Of a DNA stretch of 64,000 bases, positions 34,171-44,564 are shown in pieces. The position numbers and the translations under genes were made by a program. The DNA comes from Closterium sp. NIES-65 (Eukaryota; Streptophyta; Zygnematophyceae; Desmidiales; Closteriaceae). The first letter of the stretch is position 1; each line of letters begins with the position of its first letter. The notes below the pieces were generated by a model that worked only from the letters and a program-made list of their open reading frames with translations, was not told the origin of the DNA and ran no database searches. The stretch lies in contig CANXME010002151.1 of the NCBI GenBank assembly GCA_948144175.1, positions 1 to 64,000 of the forward strand, written 5' to 3'.

Positions 34171-34660
34171 CAACTGGACCGGCACGGTCAGCACTAGTAG
34201 GCAATGCATACATGGCAGTGAGAATAGCATCATAGTCAAGAGCAAATATATCTACCCTCTGCCTAAGCAACTCCACCCAGTCGGGGAGCTCAGCCTCGTC
34301 GCCAAACTCGGTACGCCAGGCGTCGCTCAGACGGGCGAAGCAGCGGGACTGTGTGTGACTAGGTGTCCCACAAGGCTGACCAGTCCGAGCACCAGTGCGA
34401 ATCACGTAAGAGCAGCGAATAGAACTGAGGGACCCTCTACTCTGAGCGTACCACTCACGAAGCTGCCGGGGCGTGAGAGACGCGCGTGGGCGTCGCTGGA
34501 GCTGCATCTGGCCGCCGCCAGTAGTAGTAGCAGCAGTAGTGGTAGTAGTAGCAGTGCCGCCACCCCTACAACCCCAACCAGCGTACCACTCACGCAGCTG
34601 CTGGGGCGTGAGCGACTCACGCGGACGTCGCTGGGGCTGCATCTGGCTCCGCCAGTAGAA
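34171..34660 (-). pseudogene. gag C-terminal region of element H with two LREWY modules
   Basis: The minus strand encodes two copies of an RRPRxSLTPxQLREWYA module (about 34600-34645 and 34440-34500), a Thr/Gly-rich spacer between them, then a Cys/His-rich block and the conserved stretch LDYDAILTAMYAL. Element I has the same tail at 63550-63830. The module also recurs in the integrase-RT linker of I. Confidence 0.8.
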
Positions 34661-34697
34661 GCAGGAGCAGGAGTAGCAGCAGTAAGGCGAGCAGCCA

Positions 34698-34735
34698 GGC
34701 AGGCCGAAAGGCAGGCAGGCAGGCAAGCAGGCGGC
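34698..34735. repeat. AGGC microsatellite
   Basis: A short run of AGGC/AAGC units in the H coding region. Confidence 0.7.
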
Positions 34736-34779
34736 GGGCAGCGCGCTAGTAGGGCAGGGGCTCACCAGTGGTGGGAAGA

Positions 34780-35460
34780 GCAGGCTCGGCGACTCGGCGA
34801 CTCGGCGGTGCGGGCGGCTCGGGCGGCTCGGCGGCACGGCGGCTCGGCAGCAACTGCGGCTCGGCGGAAACTGCGGCTCGGCGACTCAGCGGCTCGGGCG
34901 GCTCGGAGGTACGGCGGCTCGGCAGCAACTGCAGCTCGGCGGCTCGGCGACCCGGCGGCTCGGGCGGCTCAGGTGGCGCTGCGGCTCGGGCGGCTCGGGT
35001 GGCTCGGGCGGCTCGGTAGCAGCTCGGCGGCGCCGGCGGCTCGGTGGTGACGGCGGGGCCGCTTGGGGACGGCGGCGGGGCCGGGTGGAACGGCGACGGG
35101 GCCAGCAGAGGCGGCGCCGGGGCCGCAGGGTAGGTGACGGGGCCAGCATAGGCGGCGCCGGGGCCAGGAAGTGCGGCGCCGGGGCTGCAGAGGTAGGCGA
35201 CAGGGCCAGTAGAGGCGGCGCCGGGGCCGGTAAGGGCAGCGTCGGGGCCAGCAGAGGTGGCGCCGGGGCCGGGAAGGGCAGCGCCGGGGCCGCAGGGGTA
35301 GGCGACGGGGCCAGAAGAGGCGGGGCCGGGTCGGGAAGGGCGGCGTCGGGGTCGCCGGGGTAGGCGACGGGGCCAGCCAAGGTGGCGCCGGGGCCAGGAA
35401 GGGCGGAGCCGGGGCCGGGATGGGCTGCGCCGGGGCCGCAGGGGTAGGTGACGGGGCCGC
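34780..35460. repeat. GC-rich tandem repeats in element H
   Basis: Two adjoining types occur: GGCGGCTCGG-like units of about 9-10 bp (34780-35040), then longer units rich in GCCGGGGCC, GGGAAGGGC and GTAGGCGACG (35040-35460). On the minus strand the second type reads as Pro/Ala-rich repeats (PAPPLLAPSPTPA). They lie in the N-terminal part of the H polyprotein. Confidence 0.85.
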
Positions 35461-35750
35461 TAGGGCGGCGGATCGGAGCCGCGAGGGCGGCGCGACGCGG
35501 CCGCTAGGGCGGCGCGACGAGATGGGGCCACGACGGGGCAGCAAGGGGTCGCGCGCGGCTCCCCTGGGCGCCGCGACGGGGTAGCGGGGAGTGGCGCGCC
35601 TAGAAGGAACAGGGCCACGCGCCTCAGGGCGCGCGCCAGAGAGAAAATCGCCGCGCGCCGAGATGTAAAATAGGTCGCACGCCACGGGGCGTGCGACAGA
35701 TCGAGTAGCAGCGGAAGCAGTCGTAGGGCCCACAGGCCACGAGCATATGT

Positions 35751-35762
35751 GCTCTGAAACCA
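35751..35762 (-). other. Primer-binding site of element H
   Basis: The minus strand reads TGGTTTCAGAGC, an initiator tRNA-Met-type site, directly beside the short LTR. Confidence 0.75.
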
Positions 35763-35891
35763 TGTGAAAATGAACGAGAATGAATGCACTATGAAAGAGT
35801 TGGGTACAAGTACTAACCCTAATTGGGTTGTACCCCATATAGGCTACCCCACTACAGCCTACACAAAAGCATAAGCTATAATGCTCTGACA
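35763..35891 (-). repeat. 5' LTR of element H (short, about 129 bp)
   Basis: TGTGAAAATG...CTCTGACA. It resembles the 137-bp LTR of element I in length, TGTG...TGACA ends and inner phrases (aaccctaa; gtaccccat/gtaccccct; cactacagcct). Confidence 0.82.
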
Positions 35892-36120
35892 ACTAATTGT
35901 TGCTGTTGCTGTTGCAATTCGATACAGTTGCGACTTGGCCAACTGCTCAGTAACGAATCAGTTGTTTGTCCTTGCTGTCGCGCTGCCTTTTGGTGAGTCA
36001 AAGGTCGTTGACCTTTAACCTTCGCTTAACCTCCTTGCTGTTACCTTTTGTCAACCTCTTCGGTTGACTCGCTGTTGCTTCGCTGTAGTCTGCCTCGCTT
36101 ACGATTTAATGCTTCGACAC
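35892..36120. other. Intervening non-coding DNA between H and J
   Basis: About 230 bp with (TTGCTG)3 at its start and several GTTGAC words. No coding motif. It is probably the 3' non-coding part of J, into which H inserted. Confidence 0.4.
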
Positions 36121-38190
36121 ATCAGAAGCGCGAACTACATCTTTTCAACATACATCTGCTGCCATATCACTACTCGGGCGATACGTGAGTTTGACCTTGC
36201 CCTTGTCAATCTCGTCCTTGACGAAGAAGTAACGAATTGCGATGTGTTTCGTGCGGTTCACAAAACCGGGCTTGTTTGCGATCTTGATTGCGCTTTGATC
36301 ATCGCAGAGTAATGTGAAGTGCCTGTTCATCGTTACTTTTGCTTCCTGTAGAAGCTCCATTAGGTACAGCCCTTCGTGAACATCTGCGCTGGCGGCGATA
36401 AACTCATATTCGGCTGACGAGAGGGCGATGGGCTCTTGCTTCCGAGAGTTCCAAGAGATGAGTCCAGCAGGTTGGAGTTGAAAAATGAATCCTGTGCGGG
36501 AACGCCTGTTGTCAATGTCTCCCGCGTGGTCGGCGTAGACATAGCCATAAAGCTATAAGGTAGCGATTAGATTGGCTTCGAAGGTGAGTCCGACGCCAGG
36601 GGTAGACATGGAGTATTGAAGTTCTCGTCGTAGATCCAGTAGATTCTCCCCTTCAGATCGCTTCAGGTACTGTGCGAGCTGGCTTGCGACGTAGGAGAGA
36701 TCAGGCCGGCACGTGACGGCGGCAAACAAGAGACACCCCAGCTGCTGTTGATAGAGCCGATGATCCTTGATGGAGAGTTGTGTGGTGTCGGGGTCGTGGT
36801 TAGGAGGGGAAATGCAAAAGGGGGTGGTGAGGTTGATCGGCGCGATAGCGAATTTCTTCGCGAGTGTTTCCGCGTATTTGGTGGCGAAAAGATGAATGGA
36901 GGTGGCGGACTGGGTGATGTTGAGGACCAGGAATAGTGTGTTGTTGTGTTTGATTGTCACTTCCAGCTTTTCTTTGATGTCTGCCTCAAACCGGTCCTGC
37001 AGCTTCATGTTATCACTAGTGTAGAGTAGGTCGTGGACGTAGGCGACGAGGAGAATCAACTTCCCGCACGACTCCTTCCGGTACATCCCGAGGTCATGTG
37101 GCAGCTGGTTGAATCCGAGCTCCACAGGGTGTGCAGGTACTGCTGCCACAGTCGAGGCGCCGGCTTGACCCCATAGAGGGATTTTTGAAGAAGACAGACG
37201 GCGTCGTCGCTTTCCTCGAAGGCATGCGGTTGCTCGACGAAGATGATGGCATCGACGGGAGAGTACAAGAACGCACTACCGACGTCGATTTGGCGGAGCG
37301 GGCGCTGTTTGACGGCTGCAATGCATATGAGAATGCGGACCGAGGTGTGTCTTTCGACGGGCGCGTAGGTGAGATCTAAGTTCACCATTTGAGTTTGTTC
37401 GAAGCCGCTCACCACCCATCTCGCCTTATATTTGTCGATGGAGCCATATGAAAGTGTTTTGATGCGAAAGACCCATTTTCCACAGAGTATTTTTCTCCCC
37501 TTGGCTGATGATAATCAAACCAGTTTCCACGTTCCGCGGATCTTCAGCACCGCGACTTCTGCAGCCGTGGCTGCCTTCCATTTCTCGCTGTCCGGGCCAG
37601 ATAGGACTTGGCGAACAGTGGTAGGTTCCTTGGGGGAGGCGTGGCGAACAGCAACTGCGAGCCTAAGGATGCGGAGACCAGTTTCGTTGGTCTTTTCGTA
37701 TTGAAGGCGATCATAGTCGTGGAAGCTGGTAACTTCGACGACGTCGTCGTCGCTGTCGTTTCCTGGACGGATGGCGTCTTGCAAAGAGTTTGGTGGTGGT
37801 AACTCAGCATGAGGCGATCAGCCTGCTTCACAGTTGTAGTTGTAGGCTTCCCGAAGTGTATTGGCGGGATCGAAATGATGAACAGATATGAAATTCGGAG
37901 TCTGGTGCGGGCTTGTAAGGGGGATATTGGGATATGGATCTGTTGGTGTGTTGTCTGCTGCGTCAGCGTCCTCTGCTAGGTCTGCTTCATCGCGTGACGT
38001 GGAAAAGCTGCGATGCCCCTCAAAAACCCTTTCTGGTGCCCTATCAGCTTCGTGGTGTTATTTGAACAGTGGCAGAGTTAGCTTCTCGTAGTTCAGTCAC
38101 GTGATTTTGTTACTTTTTGTGTCGCGTAGTCCAGCACGATCCACGCCTTGTACTCCTTTTCGATCCTGAGGTGGATGCCCCAACGTGCCC
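36121..38190 (-). pseudogene. Remnant J, copia integrase end, linker, RT and RNase H
   Basis: Minus strand: integrase C-terminal phrase KAWIVLDYATQKVTKSRD (near 38100-38150), Asp-rich linker (about 37515-37900), RT entry and core (about 37500-36560; DLTYAPVERHTSVRILI, QIDVGSAFLYSPVD, LYGVKPAPRLWQQYL, LVAYVHDLLY), and RNase H (SSAEYEFIAAS-like region near 36390-36420; DDQSAIKIANKPG and RTKHIAIRYFFVKDEI near 36200-36300). The family differs from all others here. No LTR was recognised with confidence. Several breaks. Confidence 0.85.
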
Positions 38191-39240
38191 TGTCAACAAT
38201 TTTTCCGGTCCGTGCTGTATGTGGCCTGTACTGTACCATGCATGTTATTGTCTACAGTCCACTTAGGGGATGCCCACGAAACCGCCTAAGTAGAAACTGA
38301 CGACTTCAAAGCGCCTCTGTTCAAAACGGCGTCACGATCAGCTCCAATATACGAGGCTGAAACTTGGACAGAAGTTAGCCTCGGGTGTCTGATTTCCAAC
38401 GGTATATCACTTGCTTGTATCAGAGGTGAATGCACTACGCAGTGAACGAAAACGAAAGCTCGGCTGAAAACGTGTAGTTTTATTGATGTAAGAAAATGAG
38501 GTGAGTACAACATTGCCCAAGGGACTCTTAAGGGGTTGGGATCATCCTGGGAACTTAGAGAAGGTTGAGTCCCAGGGGAGAAAGGCTAGAGAAGGATGGA
38601 TAACATCCTAGCTAGGTCAGGAAAGCCAAAAACACTTGGATGTTCAAAGCTGTACTCAAGGCTACCAATAGTGTGTCAAGCCAACCATGAGTAAGCTTGT
38701 CTTCCCACTTGCACCCTTTTGCAAGCTGCTTCCAGGAAGACCACACTTCTCAAAAGGAGGGTGGTAGAGTCCCTGCACCTGGACTTCTTGTCTCACTCTC
38801 TGTCCCTGCACCATTCACATGGCAACAATGAAAGGGTGGCAAGGGAAATGCTGGTAACAGTGCACCATGACTACGGAACAGTAACGTTCGACAGCTGTTA
38901 CGTGCTGTTCCGATGCTGGGTTGTCCTGAAACTCGGTGAACACCTGAACAACACAGCAAAGGACTGCCACACCGATTTTCAAACCAATCGGAGCTTGGTA
39001 GATGAGTCAGCAGCCGAAATGGTGAACTCGGGTGTTACAAAAACGGAGTAACACACACTTCTGGGATGCCATAAGTCTTGAAACTAAAATTGTTGCCATG
39101 CCTTGTAATCTGGTTAAAAAATTCTGAAACTTTAAGAGTGTGAAGATCACATTTTGAAGCACCTCCCCACAAAATTCCAGAAGCTGACCAGGCTTGTAGG
39201 CCGAATGGGAGTGCGATGACCGTGCCACTATAGTGTGTTG
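38191..39240. mobile_element. LTR-like non-coding DNA between J and K
   Basis: About 1 kb without copia coding motifs. It has phrases of the kind seen in plant LTR and leader regions, such as 'aggctgaaacttggacagaagttagcctcggg' (around 38352-38383) and the GAACTCGG/CACCTGAACAAC words near 38930-38960. It may be one or more LTRs of decayed elements (for example K's 3' LTR). I could not define ends or a repeat partner. Confidence 0.4.
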
Positions 39241-42200
39241 GCACAACAATGTAGCCGAACACCTGAAGCAGACGTGTGTCTGCTAACGCAGCTCGAAGGC
39301 GGACTCCAGCAGCCCCTTCAGCTCCTTCAGCATCTCAGTGCTGCTGCTGGCGGCGAGCACGTCGTCGACGTAGACCAGCACCCAGCAGGCCACTCCGTCG
39401 TCGCTGACCTTGAAGTACAGAGCCTCGTCGACCTGGCTCTTCTTGCATCCGGCGCCGACCAGCACGTCGTTGAGCGCCAAGTACCACAGCAGCGGCGACT
39501 GCTTCAGCCCGTACAAGCTCTTCAGCAGCTTGCACACCCGGCCGGTCCCGTCATTGAAGTAGTCTGGCTGAAACTTGTAGAGCACTCAGTTAAGCTTGCT
39601 CTGCAGGAAGGCGTTCTTCATGTCGAGCTGCATCAGGTTGAGGTTGAAGACGGCGACGATGCTGAGGAAGATCCTCAGCGTGATGTAGCTGCCCACCGGT
39701 GCGAACGTCTCGTCGTAGTCGGTGCCATACACCTGGGTGAAGCCCTTTATGACCAGCCTCGCCTTTTCGCGCTAGACGGTGTCGAAGACGTGGTACTTCG
39801 TCGTCAGCACCCACCGGTTCTTCATGATGTTCACTCCCGGCGGGCGTTCGACCAGCTCTCACGTGCCCATGTTGATGAGGCTGCGGATCTCCTCCTCCAT
39901 GGCGGCCTTCACAGCTGGGCCCTTCCAGCTTGTCAACGCCTCCTTCACCGTGATCGTCGAGATGTCCCAACGGTGCTCGGGGTCGGCATGCATGTCGGGG
40001 TCGAGCTCCGGAAACTCCTCATCCTCCTCGACGTCGTCATACGCCAAGTCGTTGTCGTCCACGTTGTATACTGTGGTGAAGGCAGCGGGGACGAAGAAAT
40101 CGGGCGGCCTCCGAAGTCGGCCTGACTTCCGGGATTCAGGCCGAACCTCCACCACGTCGCTGTCGGTGGACTTCTCCCCTTCGTCACCGGCTTTGCTGCC
40201 CTCGTCGTCCTGCTGCACCTCGGTCGACTTCCTGGCTGACCTCTCCCCTGAAGTCGGCTCCTCTGCCGACTGCCTGGTTGCCGACTGCTCCGTGGTCGGC
40301 GTCATCGCTGCCTGCTTCCCTGTAGGCTGCTGCCCAACTGCCTTATTTGCCGACTTCACCCAAGTCGGTTGCTCCTTCTCGACCCGTTCCTCCCCTATCA
40401 GCGTCGACTTCGCTCCCACGTCGACTTGCTGCTCGTCACATCGACCACCGGCGATGTTCTTGGCCGGCGCCTAAGGCGACGTCCCACTACTCCCCTCATC
40501 GCCGGAGGCCGACATCGGGGTCAGCCTGCGCAGGTCGGTCACGAGGGGAGGAGCATGGGATGCATGGGGAGGAGAAGGAGGATGGACGATCTCGCCGTCC
40601 TCACCAGCACGCTCACCAACCTCGGCGAGCAGAGGTAGCATCGCCGTCGAGGAGTCGGTCGGCGGGGTGGTTGGCGTCCGTCCTGACATCGGCCCGAGCT
40701 CCGACTTCCACACCTCCAACGACATATCCTCCTAGAACACCGCGTCCGACGTGGTGACCACCCGGTTGTCGGCGATGTCGAGGAGATCCCAGCCCTTGCT
40801 CTCCGCCGACACGCCGGGGTGAAGGCCTCACCGGGCCTTCGGCTGCAGTTTCCCGCCACGCTGCTGCTCGGGGATGAGGAATTGCGCCATGCAGCCCCAC
40901 ACCCGCGCCAGCGACAAGTCGGGCTTCTGCCCGGTCAGCAGCTGGTGCGGCGTCGTCCTTGACGGCAGCGTCGACCTCTCAAGGCAGTTGCGGACCCAGA
41001 TGGCCTGCCGCAGAGTGAGGTGCCACCAGTGGTGCTGCACGCCCATGTGTAACAGCATCGTCCGTACCGACTCCACCACCGTCCTCATCTCCCGCTCCGC
41101 CATGCCGTTCTGCTGCGGGGTGTACGGGCAGGTAAGGTCGTGGACGATACCCTTGCCGTCTACGAAGTTGGTGAACTTCTTTCCAAGGAACTCCCCACCT
41201 CGGTCTGAGCGCAGCATCAACACCGACTTCTTCTTGCGGTCCTTGAGCAGCAAGAAGTACAAGCTGCTGTCCTTGGCAGCCACGCGGAACGGCCCGCACA
41301 GGTCGATGTGCACGACGGCTAGCACGTCGTCGGCGTTGGAGACTTGGTCGGGGAAGGTGTGCCGCGCCAGCTTCCCGCCGACACACGAGACACACGGTGA
41401 GTCGGCGCCCGTCGCCGACTTGAGGTCCAGCTTAGTGGCGACCTGGTGCTTTGCCGAGCTCCGTATGGTGTCCATGCCGACGTGCGCAAGCCTCGCATGC
41501 ATCCGGTCCGGCGTCGACTTCGTCTTTGAGACGATTGTCCGCAGGGCCACAACCTCCAGTGTGGGCGACGTCGACCTTGTTGAGCAGGGACGCAGGTGGG
41601 TGCAAAGGACACGTCCGTAGTACGTTACCCGACCAAGTACCTCTCCCGCTGCCGAGACAAGCAGCATCCCATCGCCGTCCTCCTGCAGCTTCATGCCGTG
41701 CTCCTTCAGCTGGCCGGATGAAAGCAGGTTGGCCCACACACCCGGGACGTACAGCACGTCAGGAATGAGCACTTGCTTCCCGGCCACCCCTTGCAGGGCG
41801 ACAGTGCCGTGGCCCTGGACGTCCTGTAGTGCCCCATTGAAGCCGCGCACATGCTTGATGGAGCCGCTCGACTGCAGGTCGATGAAGACTTCCTTCGTCC
41901 CCATCAGGTGGTGGGAGCAGCCGCTGTCGAGGAGGACCACCGCCGGGTTCGCCTACACAGATGCCGCCACCGCCTGGAAGTCCTCTCCGGCCTCCGGCGC
42001 CAGTGAGATGGTCGGCTCCACGACACCGACCAGCGAGCACGACGCCATCTTGTCGTTCCGCGCCTTGCCGCTAGCAGAGGAGTCGGCGTCCTTCGCCGAG
42101 GTCGACGTGGTCGACTACTTCTCCTTGCGCGGCTTGTTTCCTCCACGACGAGGACGACGGCTGCCAGACCTCCCACGACCTCCCTTGGCGTCGTCGTCGT

Positions 42201-43149
42201 CATTAGATTCACTGCGGACGGGGCACTCGAAGGAGAGGTGGTCGGGGTCGCCGCATTGCCAGCACTCCCGACGTCGATCTCCTCCTCCTCGACCGCTGTC
42301 CTTGGTCGACCTTCTCTTGTCGACTTCCTTGGCCGACTTCCAGCCACTGCTACCACCGCCGCCAGGCTGTCCGTGCTGCCCTGGTTGACCTCCTTGCTTC
42401 GCCGGGGCGACGAAGTGCGCCTGCGCCAAGAGCTCCTGGGACCGCTCAGCCTCCTACATCGCCTCGTCTTGCACGATGTATGAGGTCAAGTTGTCCTCGT
42501 TGAGCGTCGCCCTCGTGCTCGGCGCCATGGACAGCCGCTTTTGGAGGTTGTAGCTGCTTGAGAGGCCCTGCATGACGTGGGTGACGTACGACGCCATCGA
42601 GTACTGCGCGCCGCCCATCCTGATGGTGGCGAGAATTCGCCGGGCCGGGTTGCAGTAGTCGGTTGCCGTCTCCTCGTCGCCCATACGTAGGTGCGTCAGC
42701 TGCCCCTCCAGCTGGGCGATGAACAAGTCGTCGGTGACCTGGTAGGTCGACTCGATGAAGTGCCACGCCCGGTGGCCGGCGTCGATATACTCTTGGCACC
42801 ACTTCAAGGCGATCTGCACGCCCGGCGAGATTACCGTGAAGGTCAACAGCTGCACGGCGCGAAACTCCGCACGCAAGTCAGGGTCCTCCGGCGTCGCCAC
42901 GGTGCCTCGAGCAAAGCTGATCAGCCCGGCCATCTCCAGCTGGGGCTTGATGGCTTCCTTCCAGGTGAATATGTTGGGTCGACCAATGAGCGGCGGGGTT
43001 ACCAAGATCCTGTCCAGCGTGAACTTGAAGTAGCCGTAGCTCGGTGCAATCCCGCCCGCTGTCACCTGGGTCGCCGACATCGGCGACAATTCACTCCGTC
43101 GACCAACGACGTTGCCATGCGAGGAGCTTGCAGCCACCAATTGCCGCAC
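39241..43149 (-). mobile_element. Element K, copia, gag to RT
   Basis: Minus strand from 43149: UBN2-type gag (about 43149-42440), zinc knuckle CWQCGDPDHLSFEC (about 42218-42264), protease LLDSGCSHHLMG (near 41930-41895), integrase with HARLAHVGMDT zinc-finger start and DRGGEFLGKKF and TPQQNGMAEREMRT blocks (about 41500-41060), a long charged linker (about 40850-39990), and RT with YVDD at 39361-39372. RNase H was not found, so the 3' end is missing. GC-rich and full of GTCGAC/GCCGAC words. Several breaks; fossil. Confidence 0.87.
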
Positions 43150-43740
43150 TCCCTACGCCTGAACGCACCCGACTTCATCGACGTGTATCACACCTCTCTG
43201 CCTCGACGTGCCTCCCGCACTACTGCCGACCTGGTCACCACCGGGGTTGACGCCCACGTCGACGCCGACCTCTGTGCTTACCTGTCGAGGAGACGCAGGT
43301 CAAGAAGGGTGCAATGTCGCCCACATGGTGCGAATGCCAGCCTCCACAACCGCCTCAGGGATCGTTCCGTACTCCTGGGCCCCTAGCGTGTCCTCGCGTC
43401 CTCCAGCTGTGCTTCCAGGGTCTCCATTCCCTTGGCGTCACCTACGCGCATGCTTGTGACCGCACGCCTGCCGGCCTACGAACAACTTAGGTAAGTGACC
43501 TCTACGTCGACCTGACTGAATGGTAAGTCATGTGCCGTCAACGCTCACCGCACCATGCGGAGATAACTACTACAACGGGAGCTAGACTACAGGCTAGGCA
43601 CGAGTGCTCGTGTGATCTCTGCGTTCGTTGGTCCTTAGTCGTTTTCCTAGTGCTCACACTGCTTGCTAGTTCACGGGGCAATTTGGCAAGAGTTTCACTA
43701 GAGAAAGGTGACAACAATGGTACAATCAGGTTGGCAAGAC
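43150..43740 (-). other. Non-coding DNA upstream of K gag
   Basis: This is where K's leader and 5' LTR should lie. I could find neither a clear initiator-Met primer-binding site nor TG/CA ends. No gene motif on either strand. Confidence 0.4.
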
Positions 43741-44564
43741 AAGACTACATAAGAGCAAGCATTCAGGTCGGTCGACTGCCAGCGCAGCATGGTCGACCGC
43801 GTTCCAGCAGTGCAAAGTCAATGGCGTGCCAATGCTGCAGGTCAACGGCGTGCCAGCGTTGCTCACGCAGAACAGTAGTGCACCAGCTTCGCAGGTGCTC
43901 GCAGATGATTGGCGTGCTGAGCCTCGTCAACTGCACAACGCACACACCAAGTCATCCTCGTGCTGACGACTCCACATGATCCGCCACGTCGACCTCGGGA
44001 TACCACCACCGACGTCAGTCTCGCCAATATCGCCTGAGCGACCGTCGCACTCTTCCGCAGAACCTCGTCACACAGGTAACCTGGTCGACCGCGCAACCAC
44101 GTCGACCAGGTGCTCCTGTATGTGCCCGTCGACCTCCCAAGTCGACAACCACCTCCATTCGACCTCACCAGGTCGACCACACCCATGGTCGACCAGCTCT
44201 AGGTCGACGTCATTCCTGGTCTACCAGCTCCACGTCGACCAGCAAAGTCGTCAGCCGACCACCCAAGTCGTCGGCTACCAGAAGTTGGCGTCACCAAGTC
44301 GGCGCCGACTTCCGGGCTGACCTCTTGAAGTCGGTGACCACCCAAGTTGGCAACCTTGCAAGTCGGCGCCGAATTCCAGGTCGACGTGCCACATCGTCGA
44401 CCACCAGTTGAAGTCGGCCGCCGGCTTCCCAAGTCGGCACCATTGTAGTGGCCCCGTGCATGTCGACCAATCCCGTCAACCAGCTCGCCCAAGTTGGCGT
44501 CGCCCACTGCTGCAAGTCGGCTGTACCTCCCGTACACCCAACCACGAAGTCAGCTCCGCCCAAG
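43741..44564. repeat. GTCGAC-rich degenerate repeat tract
   Basis: About 820 bp holding 14 copies of the 6-bp palindrome GTCGAC, plus many AAGTCGGC and GTCGTCG words, spaced irregularly (mostly 12-40 bp). A 6-mer would be expected less than once by chance. The repeats are word-like rather than a clean period. The tract ends where element L begins. The same words enrich the K coding region, so it may be K-derived. Confidence 0.75.

Larger units (their letters stand above)
34171..35891 (-). mobile_element. Element H, family-3 copia, 5' part only
   Basis: From right to left: a short LTR (35763-35891), primer-binding site (35751-35762), GC-rich repeat-coded N-terminal region, and gag C-terminus. 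The gag end carries CSYVIRTGARTGQPCG and HTQSRCFARL, close to element I's CTYVIRTGRRKGQTCG and HTAQRCFSRL. It stops at minisatellite array 2 where the protease should follow. It is a fossil; pol is missing. Confidence 0.85.

Noticed and set aside
34886-35892. Proline/alanine-rich open frames that resemble extensins or other cell-wall proteins
   Set aside because: They lie between the LTR and gag of element H, are made of GC-rich tandem repeats, and have no signal peptide or extensin SPPPP motif. They are best read as the H polyprotein's N-terminal region.
38719-39051. 110-codon plus-strand open frame in the J-K interval
   Set aside because: No recognisable domain, no repeat-independent support, and the surrounding DNA looks like LTR or leader sequence.
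39235-40125. Plus-strand open frame of nearly 300 codons, His/Val/Leu-rich
   Set aside because: It is antisense to K's RT and linker. The minus strand carries clear copia RT motifs including YVDD.
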